From JADJEK01 sp052034255 (GTDB taxonomy: Bacteria > Planctomycetota > B15-G4 > JADJEK01), in NCBI GenBank assembly GCA_052034255.1, contig JBPOIU010000116.1, positions 1 through 14,405 of the forward strand: DNA of 14,405 nt, given 5' to 3'. This document shows, one piece after another, positions 1 through 7,748 of this stretch (its first letter is position 1; every line of letters begins with the position of its first letter). The position numbers and the translations under genes are program-made. The notes under the pieces are model-generated. The model was given only the letters and a program-made list of their open reading frames with translations. It did no database searches and was not told the DNA's origin.

Positions 1-2081
1 CTGCCGGTCGGCACTTCGAACGCGGCGCGCGCGCTGTCGTCGAGACCGCGATCGTCGATCCATCGCGCCGCGGCGGTTTCGCCCTTGGACCACGGAGAGA
101 CGATGGGGTCGCGACGGATGCGCGCGAAACGCCACGTTCCCGCGCCGACGTCGTCGACGCGGAACGTCCCGTCCGCGCCGAGGGGCGCGACGGCGACGCG
201 CCCGTCGCCGCGATCGAACGCGATGAGGTCTCCCTCCGTCCCGCCACGCACGCGACCATCGAGCACCGCCGTCTTCTCGAGTCGGATCGCCGCGCAGTCG
301 TAGGGCCGGCTCCACGCCGCGTTCGGGAGCACGACGAGAGCCGACGCGCCCACCGTATGGATTCGCAGAGCGAGGCGCGGGTCGCCGGTGGCGCTCGACG
401 TGCGATCGTCGATCACATCGGTGAACACTTCGAACCGGCCATCCCGCGTCGTCGTGGTCGTGTCGATGGCCGTTTCGACGAAGAGTCGTGCATCGCGAAC
501 GCGCCTGTCGAATTCGCCTCCCGATGCAGTGCCGGCCTTTGGGTCCTTCAGGCGCACCAACGCGACCTCTGCGCCCACGACCGCACCAGTTTCGAAGACC
601 ACTTGGCCCGTGATACCCGTCCGGCGCGGCAGAACGGCGGTGACATGCTCAGGGACCATGGGGTCCTGGAACGGACCGAGCCACGTCGACTCGTGTCCGC
701 GCGCGGAGACTTCCACGTCGAATGGCGCTTCAGGAGTCGGCACGCGCAGCACCGGCGGATCGCCCGAGGAACGCGCGGAGAGGATCGTCCAGCGCACGTT
801 CCGACCACGTGCCACACGCGCGACGCCGTCGGCGACGGATCGGCCCGCGTCGTCGATCACGTCGATCGCGATGTGCCGCGCGGGCGCCAGCACGATGTCG
901 AGGTCGTTTTGCCCGAGCCGAATGGATGGGATGTTCCGCTCGCCGAACTTCCAGAGCGGATCACGCACGCGCACCGTCAGTTCATTACGTGCGATCGCGT
1001 CCGCGAACGAGGGACTACAGGCACAAGCGAACCTCCCATCAGCACCCGTGGTGGCCGAGAGAGGGAAGTCCCCGGCCAGCCGGACGGGCGCGTTCAGCCC
1101 GCTGACACCGACGCTGGGCGTGGTTCCGGCGATCCCGATCAGGATTCCGGAGAGGCCTCGTCCTTCGGCATCCCGCACGCGCCCGGCAATACAGTGCTCG
1201 GGCAAGGCGCCGCGATCGAGCACGACGTCGACCCCCTTGATCTCGGGCAAGAGTCGAAGGTCGACGGAGCACGTTTGGCCGAAGGGTCCCGCGTTCGACG
1301 TGCCGCGGGGATCCGCGAACGCCACGACACAAACGAGTTCGCTCGGGACGCCGTGGAGCTCGTACGAACCGTCGTCCCGCGTCAGCGTGTGCGGGGGGCG
1401 TTGGAACCCGGGCCATCGCGCCGTCGCCGAAGAAGCCGCGGTGCCGCTGCGGGTCGCGACGAGCGCGCCCCCGACGGGTTGGCCCGTCGCATCGAGCACG
1501 CGGCCTTCGAGCGTCTTCCCCCGCGCGAGGACGATGTCGCCCTCGTCGACGATGCGCCCGATGCGCAACCACGTCCTGACCTCCACCATGCGCCAGCCGT
1601 CCGCGCGAACGACGAACGTCGCGCCGACATGCTGCGCATCGCTGCCGATCCCGGTCGCGGACAGCGCGTCCCGCGTCGCGACCCATTCGATCGAGCCGTC
1701 CGCACCGGAACGCGCGCTTGGCATCGACGGGTCTTCGAGAGCGGCGATGCCACGCGGCGTGTTGCCCACGCGGCAGAACGCCAGCGTCGCGTCGGGGATC
1801 GGCCGTCTCGCGGCGTCGACGACGCGCATGCGCAGAGTGGCGACCTCGACGGGCGCGGGGTTCTCCGCCGTGGGCGAAATCGACGTCGCATCGACGGTGC
1901 GGCGATCTTCGTTCGCCGGCGCCAGCGCGTCGTCGCGCACTTGAACGTCGCCGACGGGCGCTCGGCCGTCGGGCGGGTTCGACGGAGTGACGACGGGACT
2001 CACGGGGCCAGCGAGCCAGAGCCACCACGCGCCCAGCGCGATCGTGGCGAGCAAGAGTCCGACTGCGGTCGAGCGCTTCAT
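1..2081 (-). CDS. carboxypeptidase-regulatory-like repeat protein, membrane-anchored or exported (3' end beyond window)
   Basis: The reading frame is open from an ATG at 2081-2079 to the left edge, about 690 codons without a stop; the C-terminus is missing. The N-terminus is a signal peptide or anchor: Lys-Arg, then a hydrophobic stretch over about residues 6-24 with a WWLW patch, followed by a Pro/Ala-rich spacer. The rest shows recurrent strand-turn-strand units of the CarboxypepD_reg type (pattern like 'G.V.D..G.PV.GA.V'). They begin near residues 83, 191, 298, 403, 489 and 606, with typical 'T..DGSY', 'GADGRF' and 'TRDGRF' turns. Such domains form surface or periplasmic beta-sandwiches; no catalytic domain is visible in the window. 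The start lacks a clear Shine-Dalgarno sequence but follows kgd by 76 bases on the same strand. Function is unknown; a structural, cell-surface or carbohydrate-contact role is inference. The frame is certain; the family label is good but generic. Confidence 0.85.
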   Translation of the reverse strand, partial: MKRSTAVGLLLATIALGAWWLWLAGPVSPVVTPSNPPDGRAPVGDVQVRDDALAPANEDRRTVDATSISPTAENPAPVEVATLRMRVVDAARRPIPDATLAFCRVGNTPRGIAALEDPSMPSARSGADGSIEWVATRDALSATGIGSDAQHVGATFVVRADGWRMVEVRTWLRIGRIVDEGDIVLARGKTLEGRVLDATGQPVGGALVATRSGTAASSATARWPGFQRPPHTLTRDDGSYELHGVPSELVCVVAFADPRGTSNAGPFGQTCSVDLRLLPEIKGVDVVLDRGALPEHCIAGRVRDAEGRGLSGILIGIAGTTPSVGVSGLNAPVRLAGDFPLSATTGADGRFACACSPSFADAIARNELTVRVRDPLWKFGERNIPSIRLGQNDLDIVLAPARHIAIDVIDDAGRSVADGVARVARGRNVRWTILSARSSGDPPVLRVPTPEAPFDVEVSARGHESTWLGPFQDPMVPEHVTAVLPRRTGITGQVVFETGAVVGAEVALVRLKDPKAGTASGGEFDRRVRDARLFVETAIDTTTTTRDGRFEVFTDVIDDRTSSATGDPRLALRIHTVGASALVVLPNAAWSRPYDCAAIRLEKTAVLDGRVRGGTEGDLIAFDRGDGRVAVAPLGADGTFRVDDVGAGTWRFARIRRDPIVSPWSKGETAAARWIDDRGLDDSARAAFEVPTG

Positions 2082-2090
2082 CGTCGGCGA

Positions 2091-2157
2091 CCCGCGGTCC
2101 GTTCGATGACCGTTCCAACGGGGTCGTCCACCCCGCGGTTCATCGCGCGGGCTCGAC
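2091..2157 (-). other. short kgd-to-repeat-protein intergenic region with weak hairpin and 21-codon ORF
   Basis: Downstream of the kgd stop the minus strand carries GGGGT-GGACG-ACCCC, a 5-bp stem with a 5-base loop, but no T-run follows, so it is not a convincing intrinsic terminator. A tiny ORF starts at ATG 2143-2141, reads MNRGVDDPVGTV... for 21 codons, and stops with a TGA (2080-2078) that overlaps the ATG of the next gene as ATGA. It may be chance, or a leader peptide that couples translation. Read-through from kgd into the repeat-protein gene therefore seems possible. Confidence 0.25.
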
Positions 2158-5100
2158 TCACGAGAACGCGCGCTTGACCAACCACTCCTGCTCGGCGTTG
2201 TGGCGCATGTACGAACCCGTCGCCGGGCTCGACGACGCGGCGCGACCGGCGTAGACCGGCGCGAAGCCCGCGATCTCGGCCTGATTGCGTACGAACGTCC
2301 ACGCGCCCATGTTCTTCGGCTCTTCCTGCGCCCACACGACGCTCGCGCCGGGGAAGCGCGCGAGTTCGGCGTTCACTGCCGCTTGCGGGAACGGATAGAG
2401 CTGCTCGATGCGCGCGATCGCGACGTCCTCGCGCTTCTCCTTCTGCCGGTACTCCTCGAGGTCGTAGAAGACCTTGCCCGAGCAGAGGATCACGCGCTTG
2501 ACCGCGGCAGCGTCCGCGACGTCGCCGGCGATGAACGGCAGGAACGACCCGGTCGTGAACCGTTCGATCGGGCTCGCCGCGCGCGGATCGCGCAACAGGC
2601 TCTTCGGCGTGAACACGATCAATGGGCGCTTCGTGCCCTCGAGACCTTGCCGACGCAGCAGGTGGAAGTACTGCGCGGACGAGGTGCAGTTCGCGACCGT
2701 GATGTTGCCGTCCGCGCACAAGGTCAGGAATCGCTCGATGCGACCCGAGGAATGCTCCGGGCCTTGCCCGTCGTAGCCGTGCGGCAACAACAGCGTGACG
2801 CCCGACAGTTGTTTCCACTTGGTCTCGCTCGAGATCAGGAACTGGTCGATCGCGATCTGCGCACCGTTCACGAAGTCGCCGAACTGCGCTTCCCACAGCA
2901 CGAGCGCTTGCTTGCGGATCACCGCGTAGCCGTACTCGAACGCGAGCGCCGCTTCTTCCGACAGCAGCGAGTCCCAGACCTCGAACGTCGCGCTCGCGTC
3001 GATGTGCGCGAGCGGGATCCAGTCCTTCTCGGTCACTTGATCGCGAATGACGGCGTGGCGTTGCGAGAACGTGCCGCGCCGCGAGTCCTGGCCCTGCAAC
3101 CGGATCGGCACGCCGTCGCGCAACAGCGAACCGAAGGCGAGCGCTTCGCCGCAGCCCCAATCGACGGCGAGTTCGCCGCGCACCATTTCTTCGCGCTTGC
3201 GCAATTGGCGCAGCAGATTGGGGTGGACGACGTGGCCGGCCGGAATGGCGTTCGAGCGGTCGATGATCGACACCAGCTCGTCGGCGGTCACCGCGGTCAC
3301 CGGTGATTCCAGCGCCGCGTAATCGCGCGGATCGTCGTCGGTCAGATCGACGACTTCGCCGAACGGCAGCGCCGGCTCCGGCTCGTTCGCGTGCGCACGA
3401 TGGTGCTCGAGAGCGATGCGGAGCTCTTCGTTCGCCTCGTTGCCGATCGAGTCCGCGTCCGGCTTCGTCAATTGGCCGCGACGCGTCAGCAGCGCGGCGT
3501 AGTTCTCCGTCGGCGTCGGATGTTGGCGGATCTTCTTGTACAGCGCGGGCTGCGTGTAGGCCGGCTCGTCGCCTTCGTTGTGGCCCCAGCGGCGGTAGCA
3601 GACCAAGTCGATGAAGGCGTCGCGCCGGAACGTCTGCTGATAGTCGAGCGCGACGTGGACGGCGCGCAGCACGGCTTCCGGATAGTCGCCGTTCGCGTGC
3701 AGCACGGGCGCGTCGATGCCCTTCGCGAGGTCCGTGCAGTAGTACGTCGAGCGCGTGTCGCGCGGACCCGCCGTGAAGCCGATCTGGTTGTTGACGACGA
3801 TGTGAACCGTTCCGCCGATGCGATTCGCCGGCAGGTTCGACATGTTGAGCGTCTCGGCGACGACACCCTGGCCGGCGAACGCCGCATCGCCGTGGACGAG
3901 GATCGCGAGCACCTTCTCGCGGCTCGTGTCGCCGATCTCGTCCTGGTATGCGCGCGTCATGCCGAGCACGACGGGGTCCACGGCTTCGAGGTGGCTCGGA
4001 TTCGCGCACAGCACGACGAAGACCTGCTTGCCCGTCGTCGTCGTGAACACGCCCTGCTGGCCCAAGTGGTACTTGACGTCGCCGGAGCCATCGGACGACA
4101 ACGGAAGCATCGCGCCTTCGAACTCGCGGAAGATCTGCTCGAAGCTCTTGTTGAGGATGTTCGCGAGCACGTTCAACCGGCCGCGGTGCGCCATTCCGAT
4201 GACGACGCGTTCGATGCCGTTGTCGGCGGCGCGTTCGATCAGCTCCGACAACGCGGGGATCAACGCGTCGGCGCCTTCGAGCGAGAAGCGCTTGTTGCCG
4301 ACGTACCGCGTGTGCAGGAACTTCTCGAAGTTCTCCGCCTTGTACAGCTGGCGCAGGATGCGCAGCCGCGCTTCGGAATCGAACTCCTGTTCGTTGCGAC
4401 GCAGTTCGACGCGATCCTGGATCCACTGGCGGCGGACGCGGTTCGCGATGTGCATGTACTCGATCGTCCAGCGCCGGCAGTACGTGTCGGCGAGGGTCGC
4501 GAGGATGTCGCGCAACGGCATCGTTTCCTTGCCGTCGAGGCCGGCGGCGAGGAACTCGCGATCGAGGTCCCAGATCGTGAAGCCGTACCACGCCGGATCC
4601 AGCGACGGGTGGCGATCGGGCTTGTACTCGAGCGGGTCGAGGTCGGCGATGCGGCAACCGCGGGTGCGGTACGCGTCGATGAGCTGCCAGACCTTGGCTT
4701 GTTTCTCGGCGTGCTTCTCCTCGTGTTCACGCGGCGGCCGCACGTCCTCGGCGGGCTTCGCCGGTTGCCACGGCACGCGCATGACCGAGAAGATCTCTTC
4801 GTAGAAGTGGTCCGCTCCTTGCAGCAGGTCATCGATGCGCGCGAGCAGCAGTCCCGATTCGGCGCCCTGGATCACGCGGTGGTCGTACGTGCTCGTGATC
4901 GTCATGACCGGGCCGATCGCGAGTTCGGCGAGCGTCGCCGGCGCCATGTGCACGTTCGCGGTCGGCACGCCGATCGCGCCGGTCGCGATGATCAGCCCCT
5001 GGCCCTTCATCAAGCGCGGGACGCTCATGTGCGTGCCGATGCCGCCCGGATTGCTCAAGGACACCGTGGTGTCGCGGAAGTCCGCGGCTTCGAGCTTGTT

Positions 5101-5841
5101 GGCGCGCGCCCGGCGCACGAGGTCCTCGTACGCGGTATGGAACTCCTTGAAGCCCATCGCCTCTGCGCGCTTGATGCACGGCACGACGAGGCTGCGCCCC
5201 TTCGGTCCGTCGAGGTCGATCGCGATGCCGAGGTTCACGTGGCGCGGCGTCACCTTGTACGAGATGCCGTCACGGTCCTCGAAGTACGACTGCATGTTCG
5301 GCGCGTCACGCAGCGCACGGACCAGCGCGTACGCGATCAGGTGCGTGTACGACGCCTTGCCGAGCGCGCGCACTTTCATGTGCCCGTTCAGGATCGTGCG
5401 GTTCTCGTGCAGCACCTTCACGGCGATCGTGCGCACCGATGTCGCCGTCGGGACTTCGAGGCTCGCGTTCATGTTGTCGGCGATGCGCGCGGCGACGCCT
5501 TTGAGGCGCTCGGCGACGACGTCGTCCGCGGCCGACGCCACCACGGCAGAGGTGGGCGCGGACGTCGGGGTGTCGGAAGCCTCTACCGCGGCGAGGGGTG
5601 GAGCTTCGGGAGCGCTGGCCGCGGCCGGCTTCGACGCAGCGACGGCAACGCTGGCGTTTTGAGTCTCGCTGGAGCTGTCGGCGGCGGGTGCGGGAGCGGA
5701 ACCGGATTCTCCGGCCGCCAGGCGCGTGAACCAACGCTGCCACTCGGCGTCGACTTGGCCGGGCTCGACGCGCCACTTCTCGAACAGGGATTCGACGTAA
5801 CCCGCGTTGACGCCGAACTCACGCTTGAAGTCGATGGCCAT
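2158..5841 (-). CDS. kgd: multifunctional 2-oxoglutarate decarboxylase/dehydrogenase (fused E2 catalytic domain and E1)
   Basis: This 1227-residue thiamin-diphosphate enzyme decarboxylates 2-oxoglutarate in the TCA cycle. In the KGD/OdhA family it acts as E1 of the dehydrogenase complex with partner E2 and E3. Visible order: E1o-type N-terminus (1-40, 'NAGYVESLFEKW'); Ala/Pro/Ser linker (about 43-105); E2 acyltransferase core (about 106-355) with 'YDHRVIQGAESG' at 319-330; E1 from about 382 to the end. E1 motifs include 'AHRGRLNVLA' (551-560), 'GDVKYHLG' (587-594), the ThDP/Mg motif 'GDAAFAGQG' (651-659) with 'NNQIGF' (684-689), and 'RRWGHNEGDEP' (750-760). No lipoyl or peripheral-subunit-binding domain is present, as usual for this fused type. 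Start: the frame is open upstream to 6054, but M at 5841 begins the family N-terminus and avoids overlap with the divergent gene at 6011. No E3 or dlaT/sucB gene lies in the window. Family assignment is very secure; the symbol kgd follows the domain architecture. Confidence 0.96.
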   Translation of the reverse strand: MAIDFKREFGVNAGYVESLFEKWRVEPGQVDAEWQRWFTRLAAGESGSAPAPAADSSSETQNASVAVAASKPAAASAPEAPPLAAVEASDTPTSAPTSAVVASAADDVVAERLKGVAARIADNMNASLEVPTATSVRTIAVKVLHENRTILNGHMKVRALGKASYTHLIAYALVRALRDAPNMQSYFEDRDGISYKVTPRHVNLGIAIDLDGPKGRSLVVPCIKRAEAMGFKEFHTAYEDLVRRARANKLEAADFRDTTVSLSNPGGIGTHMSVPRLMKGQGLIIATGAIGVPTANVHMAPATLAELAIGPVMTITSTYDHRVIQGAESGLLLARIDDLLQGADHFYEEIFSVMRVPWQPAKPAEDVRPPREHEEKHAEKQAKVWQLIDAYRTRGCRIADLDPLEYKPDRHPSLDPAWYGFTIWDLDREFLAAGLDGKETMPLRDILATLADTYCRRWTIEYMHIANRVRRQWIQDRVELRRNEQEFDSEARLRILRQLYKAENFEKFLHTRYVGNKRFSLEGADALIPALSELIERAADNGIERVVIGMAHRGRLNVLANILNKSFEQIFREFEGAMLPLSSDGSGDVKYHLGQQGVFTTTTGKQVFVVLCANPSHLEAVDPVVLGMTRAYQDEIGDTSREKVLAILVHGDAAFAGQGVVAETLNMSNLPANRIGGTVHIVVNNQIGFTAGPRDTRSTYYCTDLAKGIDAPVLHANGDYPEAVLRAVHVALDYQQTFRRDAFIDLVCYRRWGHNEGDEPAYTQPALYKKIRQHPTPTENYAALLTRRGQLTKPDADSIGNEANEELRIALEHHRAHANEPEPALPFGEVVDLTDDDPRDYAALESPVTAVTADELVSIIDRSNAIPAGHVVHPNLLRQLRKREEMVRGELAVDWGCGEALAFGSLLRDGVPIRLQGQDSRRGTFSQRHAVIRDQVTEKDWIPLAHIDASATFEVWDSLLSEEAALAFEYGYAVIRKQALVLWEAQFGDFVNGAQIAIDQFLISSETKWKQLSGVTLLLPHGYDGQGPEHSSGRIERFLTLCADGNITVANCTSSAQYFHLLRRQGLEGTKRPLIVFTPKSLLRDPRAASPIERFTTGSFLPFIAGDVADAAAVKRVILCSGKVFYDLEEYRQKEKREDVAIARIEQLYPFPQAAVNAELARFPGASVVWAQEEPKNMGAWTFVRNQAEIAGFAPVYAGRAASSSPATGSYMRHNAEQEWLVKRAFS

Positions 5842-5895
5842 GGAACCGGACCGTGCCGCCTCGGGGAAAAGTGCCTGGTTGCGCTCGAACGGGGC

Positions 5896-5901
5896 AGTGT
5901 A
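5896..5901 (-). promoter_or_regulatory. possible -10 box for kgd
   Basis: On the minus strand the hexamer TACACT (4 of 6 to TATAAT) lies about 54 bases upstream of the chosen kgd ATG. It is one of the few AT-containing spots in this GC-rich divergent region. I could not find a good -35 at the standard distance, so this is weak. No Shine-Dalgarno sequence stands out directly before the kgd ATG. Confidence 0.2.
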
Positions 5902-5960
5902 ACGATTCGGCTGCGAAAGCCGGTGCCCGTGGGGGGGCTCGCGGCAACCGTCCAAAGCCC

Positions 5961-5966
5961 TACAAT
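5961..5966 (+). promoter_or_regulatory. possible -10 box for the hypothetical gene at 6011
   Basis: TACAAT matches the consensus TATAAT at 5 of 6 positions and lies about 44 bases upstream of the ATG at 6011, which gives a plausible leader of about 35-40 bases. No recognisable -35 hexamer is at 16-18 bases. The box sits in the 169-base divergent region shared with kgd. Confidence 0.35.
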
Positions 5967-6010
5967 CGTGCGCCTTCCCCGCTCCCTCTCGCCCAGGCCT
6001 CCCACCAACG

Positions 6011-6571
6011 ATGACCATTTCCTTCGACGACCTCATCGCCTTGGTCGCTGACAAGTCCCACTACGCGCGGATCTGCGCCGCCGCCGACCGATACGAGCGC
6101 GCGCGTCAGACCCTCGCGGACGCCGAATCGCTGCTCGAGCGGGTCGAGCGCGAAATCGAAGATCTGTGCGATTCCCACAGCGATTCGGACGATTCGGATT
6201 TCGATGACGAGACCGAGGACACGGGAGAGGGCGAGCAGGCGCCCAAGCCGCGCGCACAGCGGCCGAAGGCGCCTCGAGTGAAGCCGCCGATGCCGGGGCC
6301 GGACGCCAGCGATCCCCGATCGCCCGAGGAGTACGTGAATGCGCTCGATGAAGTCGGGCACGAACTCGCGACCACCGGCGCGGTCGCGGTGCGGAGTTCC
6401 GCCGTCGTCGCTGCGATGAAGAACCGCAGCTTTCCAGATCGAGCGCGAGTCATGGCCTTCCTGAAGGGCCATCCGAGTTGGCATGCACTGCCCGAAGGTC
6501 ACTCGATGTTCCGCTACGCCTTCGCCCCGCGCATCGCGGTCGTCGAAGAATCCGCGGCCTCCGAAGGCTGA
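6011..6571 (+). CDS. hypothetical protein with coiled-coil N-terminus and acidic linker
   Basis: I do not recognise this 186-residue protein. The sequence shows three parts. The first is an N-terminal helical region (1-53) with heptad-like hydrophobics and many Glu/Arg, probably a short coiled coil. The second is a disordered linker with an Asp/Ser/Glu stretch (about 54-76) followed by a Pro/Lys/Arg stretch (77-97). The third is a compact C-terminal segment (about 104-175, from 'SPEEYVNALDEVGHELAT' to 'FRYAFAPR'). There is no signal peptide or membrane segment, so it should be cytoplasmic. The start has only a weak ribosome-binding context (CCCACCAACG before ATG), but the upstream frame offers no better start. 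It is transcribed divergently from kgd. The reading frame looks genuine because of its ordered segments and sensible amino-acid composition. The C-terminal part might be a small DNA- or protein-binding domain, but I cannot assign a family. Confidence 0.75.
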   Translation: MTISFDDLIALVADKSHYARICAAADRYERARQTLADAESLLERVEREIEDLCDSHSDSDDSDFDDETEDTGEGEQAPKPRAQRPKAPRVKPPMPGPDASDPRSPEEYVNALDEVGHELATTGAVAVRSSAVVAAMKNRSFPDRARVMAFLKGHPSWHALPEGHSMFRYAFAPRIAVVEESAASEG

Positions 6572-6616
6572 CGGACGAAGCGAACGTCGACGCCTTCATC
6601 GACCAACGCAAGAACA

Positions 6617-6643
6617 ATAAACATAACAGTTTATGACGCGTCA
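6617..6643. promoter_or_regulatory. AT-rich inverted repeat joined to a TGACGCGTCA palindrome
   Basis: ATAAAC-ATAACA-GTTTAT (6617-6634) is a perfect 6-bp inverted repeat with a 6-base centre, in a locally very AT-rich island of an otherwise GC-rich sequence. Its last base is shared with TGACGCGTCA (6634-6643), a perfect 10-bp palindrome. The pair lies about 60-90 bases upstream of the putative SPFH -35 box and 46 bases after the upstream gene. It could be an operator, an activator site, or a weak terminator for the 6011 gene; no T-run follows. Function is inference only. Confidence 0.35.
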
Positions 6644-6705
6644 ATCGCCGCGTCCGTGGAGCTTCGTGCCACACGATGGACACCCCTGCGGTGGTCACCT
6701 CCAGC

Positions 6706-6733
6706 TTGACGATTGCAATCGCTCTGATATCAC
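6706..6733 (+). promoter_or_regulatory. sigma70-like promoter of the SPFH operon with embedded palindromic operator candidate
   Basis: TTGACG (6706-6711, 5 of 6 to TTGACA) and TATCAC (6728-6733, 4 of 6 to TATAAT) are separated by 16 bases. Transcription would begin near 6740, giving a leader of about 36 bases. The spacer contains the perfect palindrome GATTGCAATC (6711-6720), and the -10 region lies in the palindrome TGATATCA (6725-6732). A dimeric repressor bound to either would block RNA polymerase. This is the best vegetative-type promoter in the window. Confidence 0.5.
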
Positions 6734-6766
6734 TCTGCAACCAATCTCGAAGGGCACCTCTCGATC

Positions 6767-6772
6767 GGAGGA
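6767..6772 (+). promoter_or_regulatory. strong Shine-Dalgarno site of the SPFH gene
   Basis: GGAGGA ends three bases before the ATG at 6776. It is a near-perfect anti-16S match with short spacing and fixes the start. Most other starts in the window have weaker sites. Confidence 0.7.
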
Positions 6773-6775
6773 TCC

Positions 6776-7660
6776 ATGAGTCAGAGCAATGAGCGTGTCA
6801 CCGATAACGTCTTGTCCGGCTTCACGGGGCTGCTGTTCGCCGTGGCGCTGCTCGCCAGCGGGATCACGTGCGCGGTGTTCAGCGCGGGGGGGCGCAACGA
6901 ACCGGTGAACGGCTGGATGATCGGAGCCGCGATCGTCCAGTTCGTCTTGATTCCGTTCGTCCTGCCCGGGCTGTTCGTCGTGAACCCGAACGAGTCGCGT
7001 GTGCTGGTCCTGTTCGGTAGGTACCGGGGCACGGTCAAACGCGCGGGCTTCTTCTGGGTGAACCCGTTCACGATGAAGCACAAGCTGTCGTTGCGCGCGC
7101 ACAACCTGAACGGTGACAAGTTGAAAGTGAACGACGCGGCCGGCAACCCGATCGAAATCGCGGCCGTCGTCGTGTGGCAAGTCACCGACACGTACGCGGC
7201 GAAGTTCGACGTCGAGAACTACGAGGAGTACGTCCACACCCAGAGTGAATCGGCGATTCGCAAACTCGCGCAGGCCTACCACTACGACGGTGACGAGGGC
7301 GACCGCACGCTGCGCGGCGACACCGAAGAAGTGAACGAGCACCTGCGACGCGAACTCAAGGAGCGCGTGCACCCGGCCGGCGTCGACATCATCGAAGCGC
7401 GCATCTCGCACCTCGCGTACGCGCCCGAGATCGCGCAGGCGATGCTGCAGCGCCAACAGGCGACGGCCGTCGTCGCGGCGCGCACGAAGATCGTCGAAGG
7501 CGCGGTCGGCATGGTGGAGCTCGCGCTCGACGAACTCGCGCGCAAGAAGGTCGTCGAACTCGACGACGATCGCCGCGCCACGATGGTCAGCAACCTCCTG
7601 GTCGTCCTCTGCAGCGATCGCGCGACCCCGGTCATCAATGCCGGCTCGCTGTACCAGTGA
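6776..7660 (+). CDS. SPFH/Band-7 domain membrane protein (stomatin/prohibitin/flotillin superfamily)
   Basis: The 294-residue protein starts with a short polar tail and two hydrophobic segments (about 14-36 and 47-70), probably a membrane hairpin or two transmembrane helices. These lead directly into an SPFH domain from about residue 73: 'NESRVLVLFGRYRGTVKRAGFFWVNPF', 'NPIEIAAVVVWQVTD', and a helical part with 'ARISHLAYAPEIAQAMLQRQQA'. SPFH proteins oligomerise at membranes, organise microdomains and often control membrane proteases or stress responses. It is shorter than typical flotillins and lacks a long C-terminal coiled coil. It is the first gene of the plus-strand cluster. It is preceded by the operon's best promoter and Shine-Dalgarno site, and 90 bases separate it from the RHH gene. 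Family assignment is secure; the cellular role is not known from the sequence. Confidence 0.93.
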   Translation: MSQSNERVTDNVLSGFTGLLFAVALLASGITCAVFSAGGRNEPVNGWMIGAAIVQFVLIPFVLPGLFVVNPNESRVLVLFGRYRGTVKRAGFFWVNPFTMKHKLSLRAHNLNGDKLKVNDAAGNPIEIAAVVVWQVTDTYAAKFDVENYEEYVHTQSESAIRKLAQAYHYDGDEGDRTLRGDTEEVNEHLRRELKERVHPAGVDIIEARISHLAYAPEIAQAMLQRQQATAVVAARTKIVEGAVGMVELALDELARKKVVELDDDRRATMVSNLLVVLCSDRATPVINAGSLYQ

Positions 7661-7722
7661 CCCGGCTCCGGGAATTGCGACGAACGTGAGGCGACGACGA
7701 ATCTGAATCGATGACCCGAAGG

Positions 7723-7748
7723 GCGGCGGTCGTGCGAGCGACCGCCGC
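7723..7748 (+). promoter_or_regulatory. 10-bp perfect hairpin immediately upstream of the RHH start codon
   Basis: GCGGCGGTCG (7723-7732) and CGACCGCCGC (7739-7748) form a perfect 10-bp GC-rich stem with the 6-base loop TGCGAG. The stem ends two bases before the ATG at 7751. The ribosome-binding region contains no Shine-Dalgarno sequence and would be folded into this stem. There is no T-run, so a plain intrinsic terminator is unlikely. Possible roles are translational control of the RHH protein or an mRNA processing/stability boundary behind the SPFH message. Confidence 0.5.

Noticed and set aside
357..2177. 606-codon open frame on the plus strand
   Set aside because: It shares codon boundaries with the minus-strand repeat-protein gene and is rich in Arg, His and Asp with no domain; high-GC codon use keeps the antisense frame open.
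2078..4657. 859-codon open frame on the minus strand
   Set aside because: It is the alternate frame of kgd, Arg-rich and low in complexity; only its last 21 codons lie outside kgd and are noted separately.
3391..6051. 886-codon open frame on the plus strand
   Set aside because: It lies fully antisense to kgd, which has unmistakable catalytic motifs; the translation is Val/Arg/Asp-rich with no recognisable fold.
5842..6054. 71-codon N-terminal extension of kgd
   Set aside because: The added residues do not resemble the family N-terminus, contain many rare-pattern residues, and would overlap the divergent gene at 6011.
7723..7748. intrinsic terminator behind the SPFH gene
   Set aside because: The stem is strong but no T-run follows and it sits against the next start codon, so a translational or processing role is more likely.
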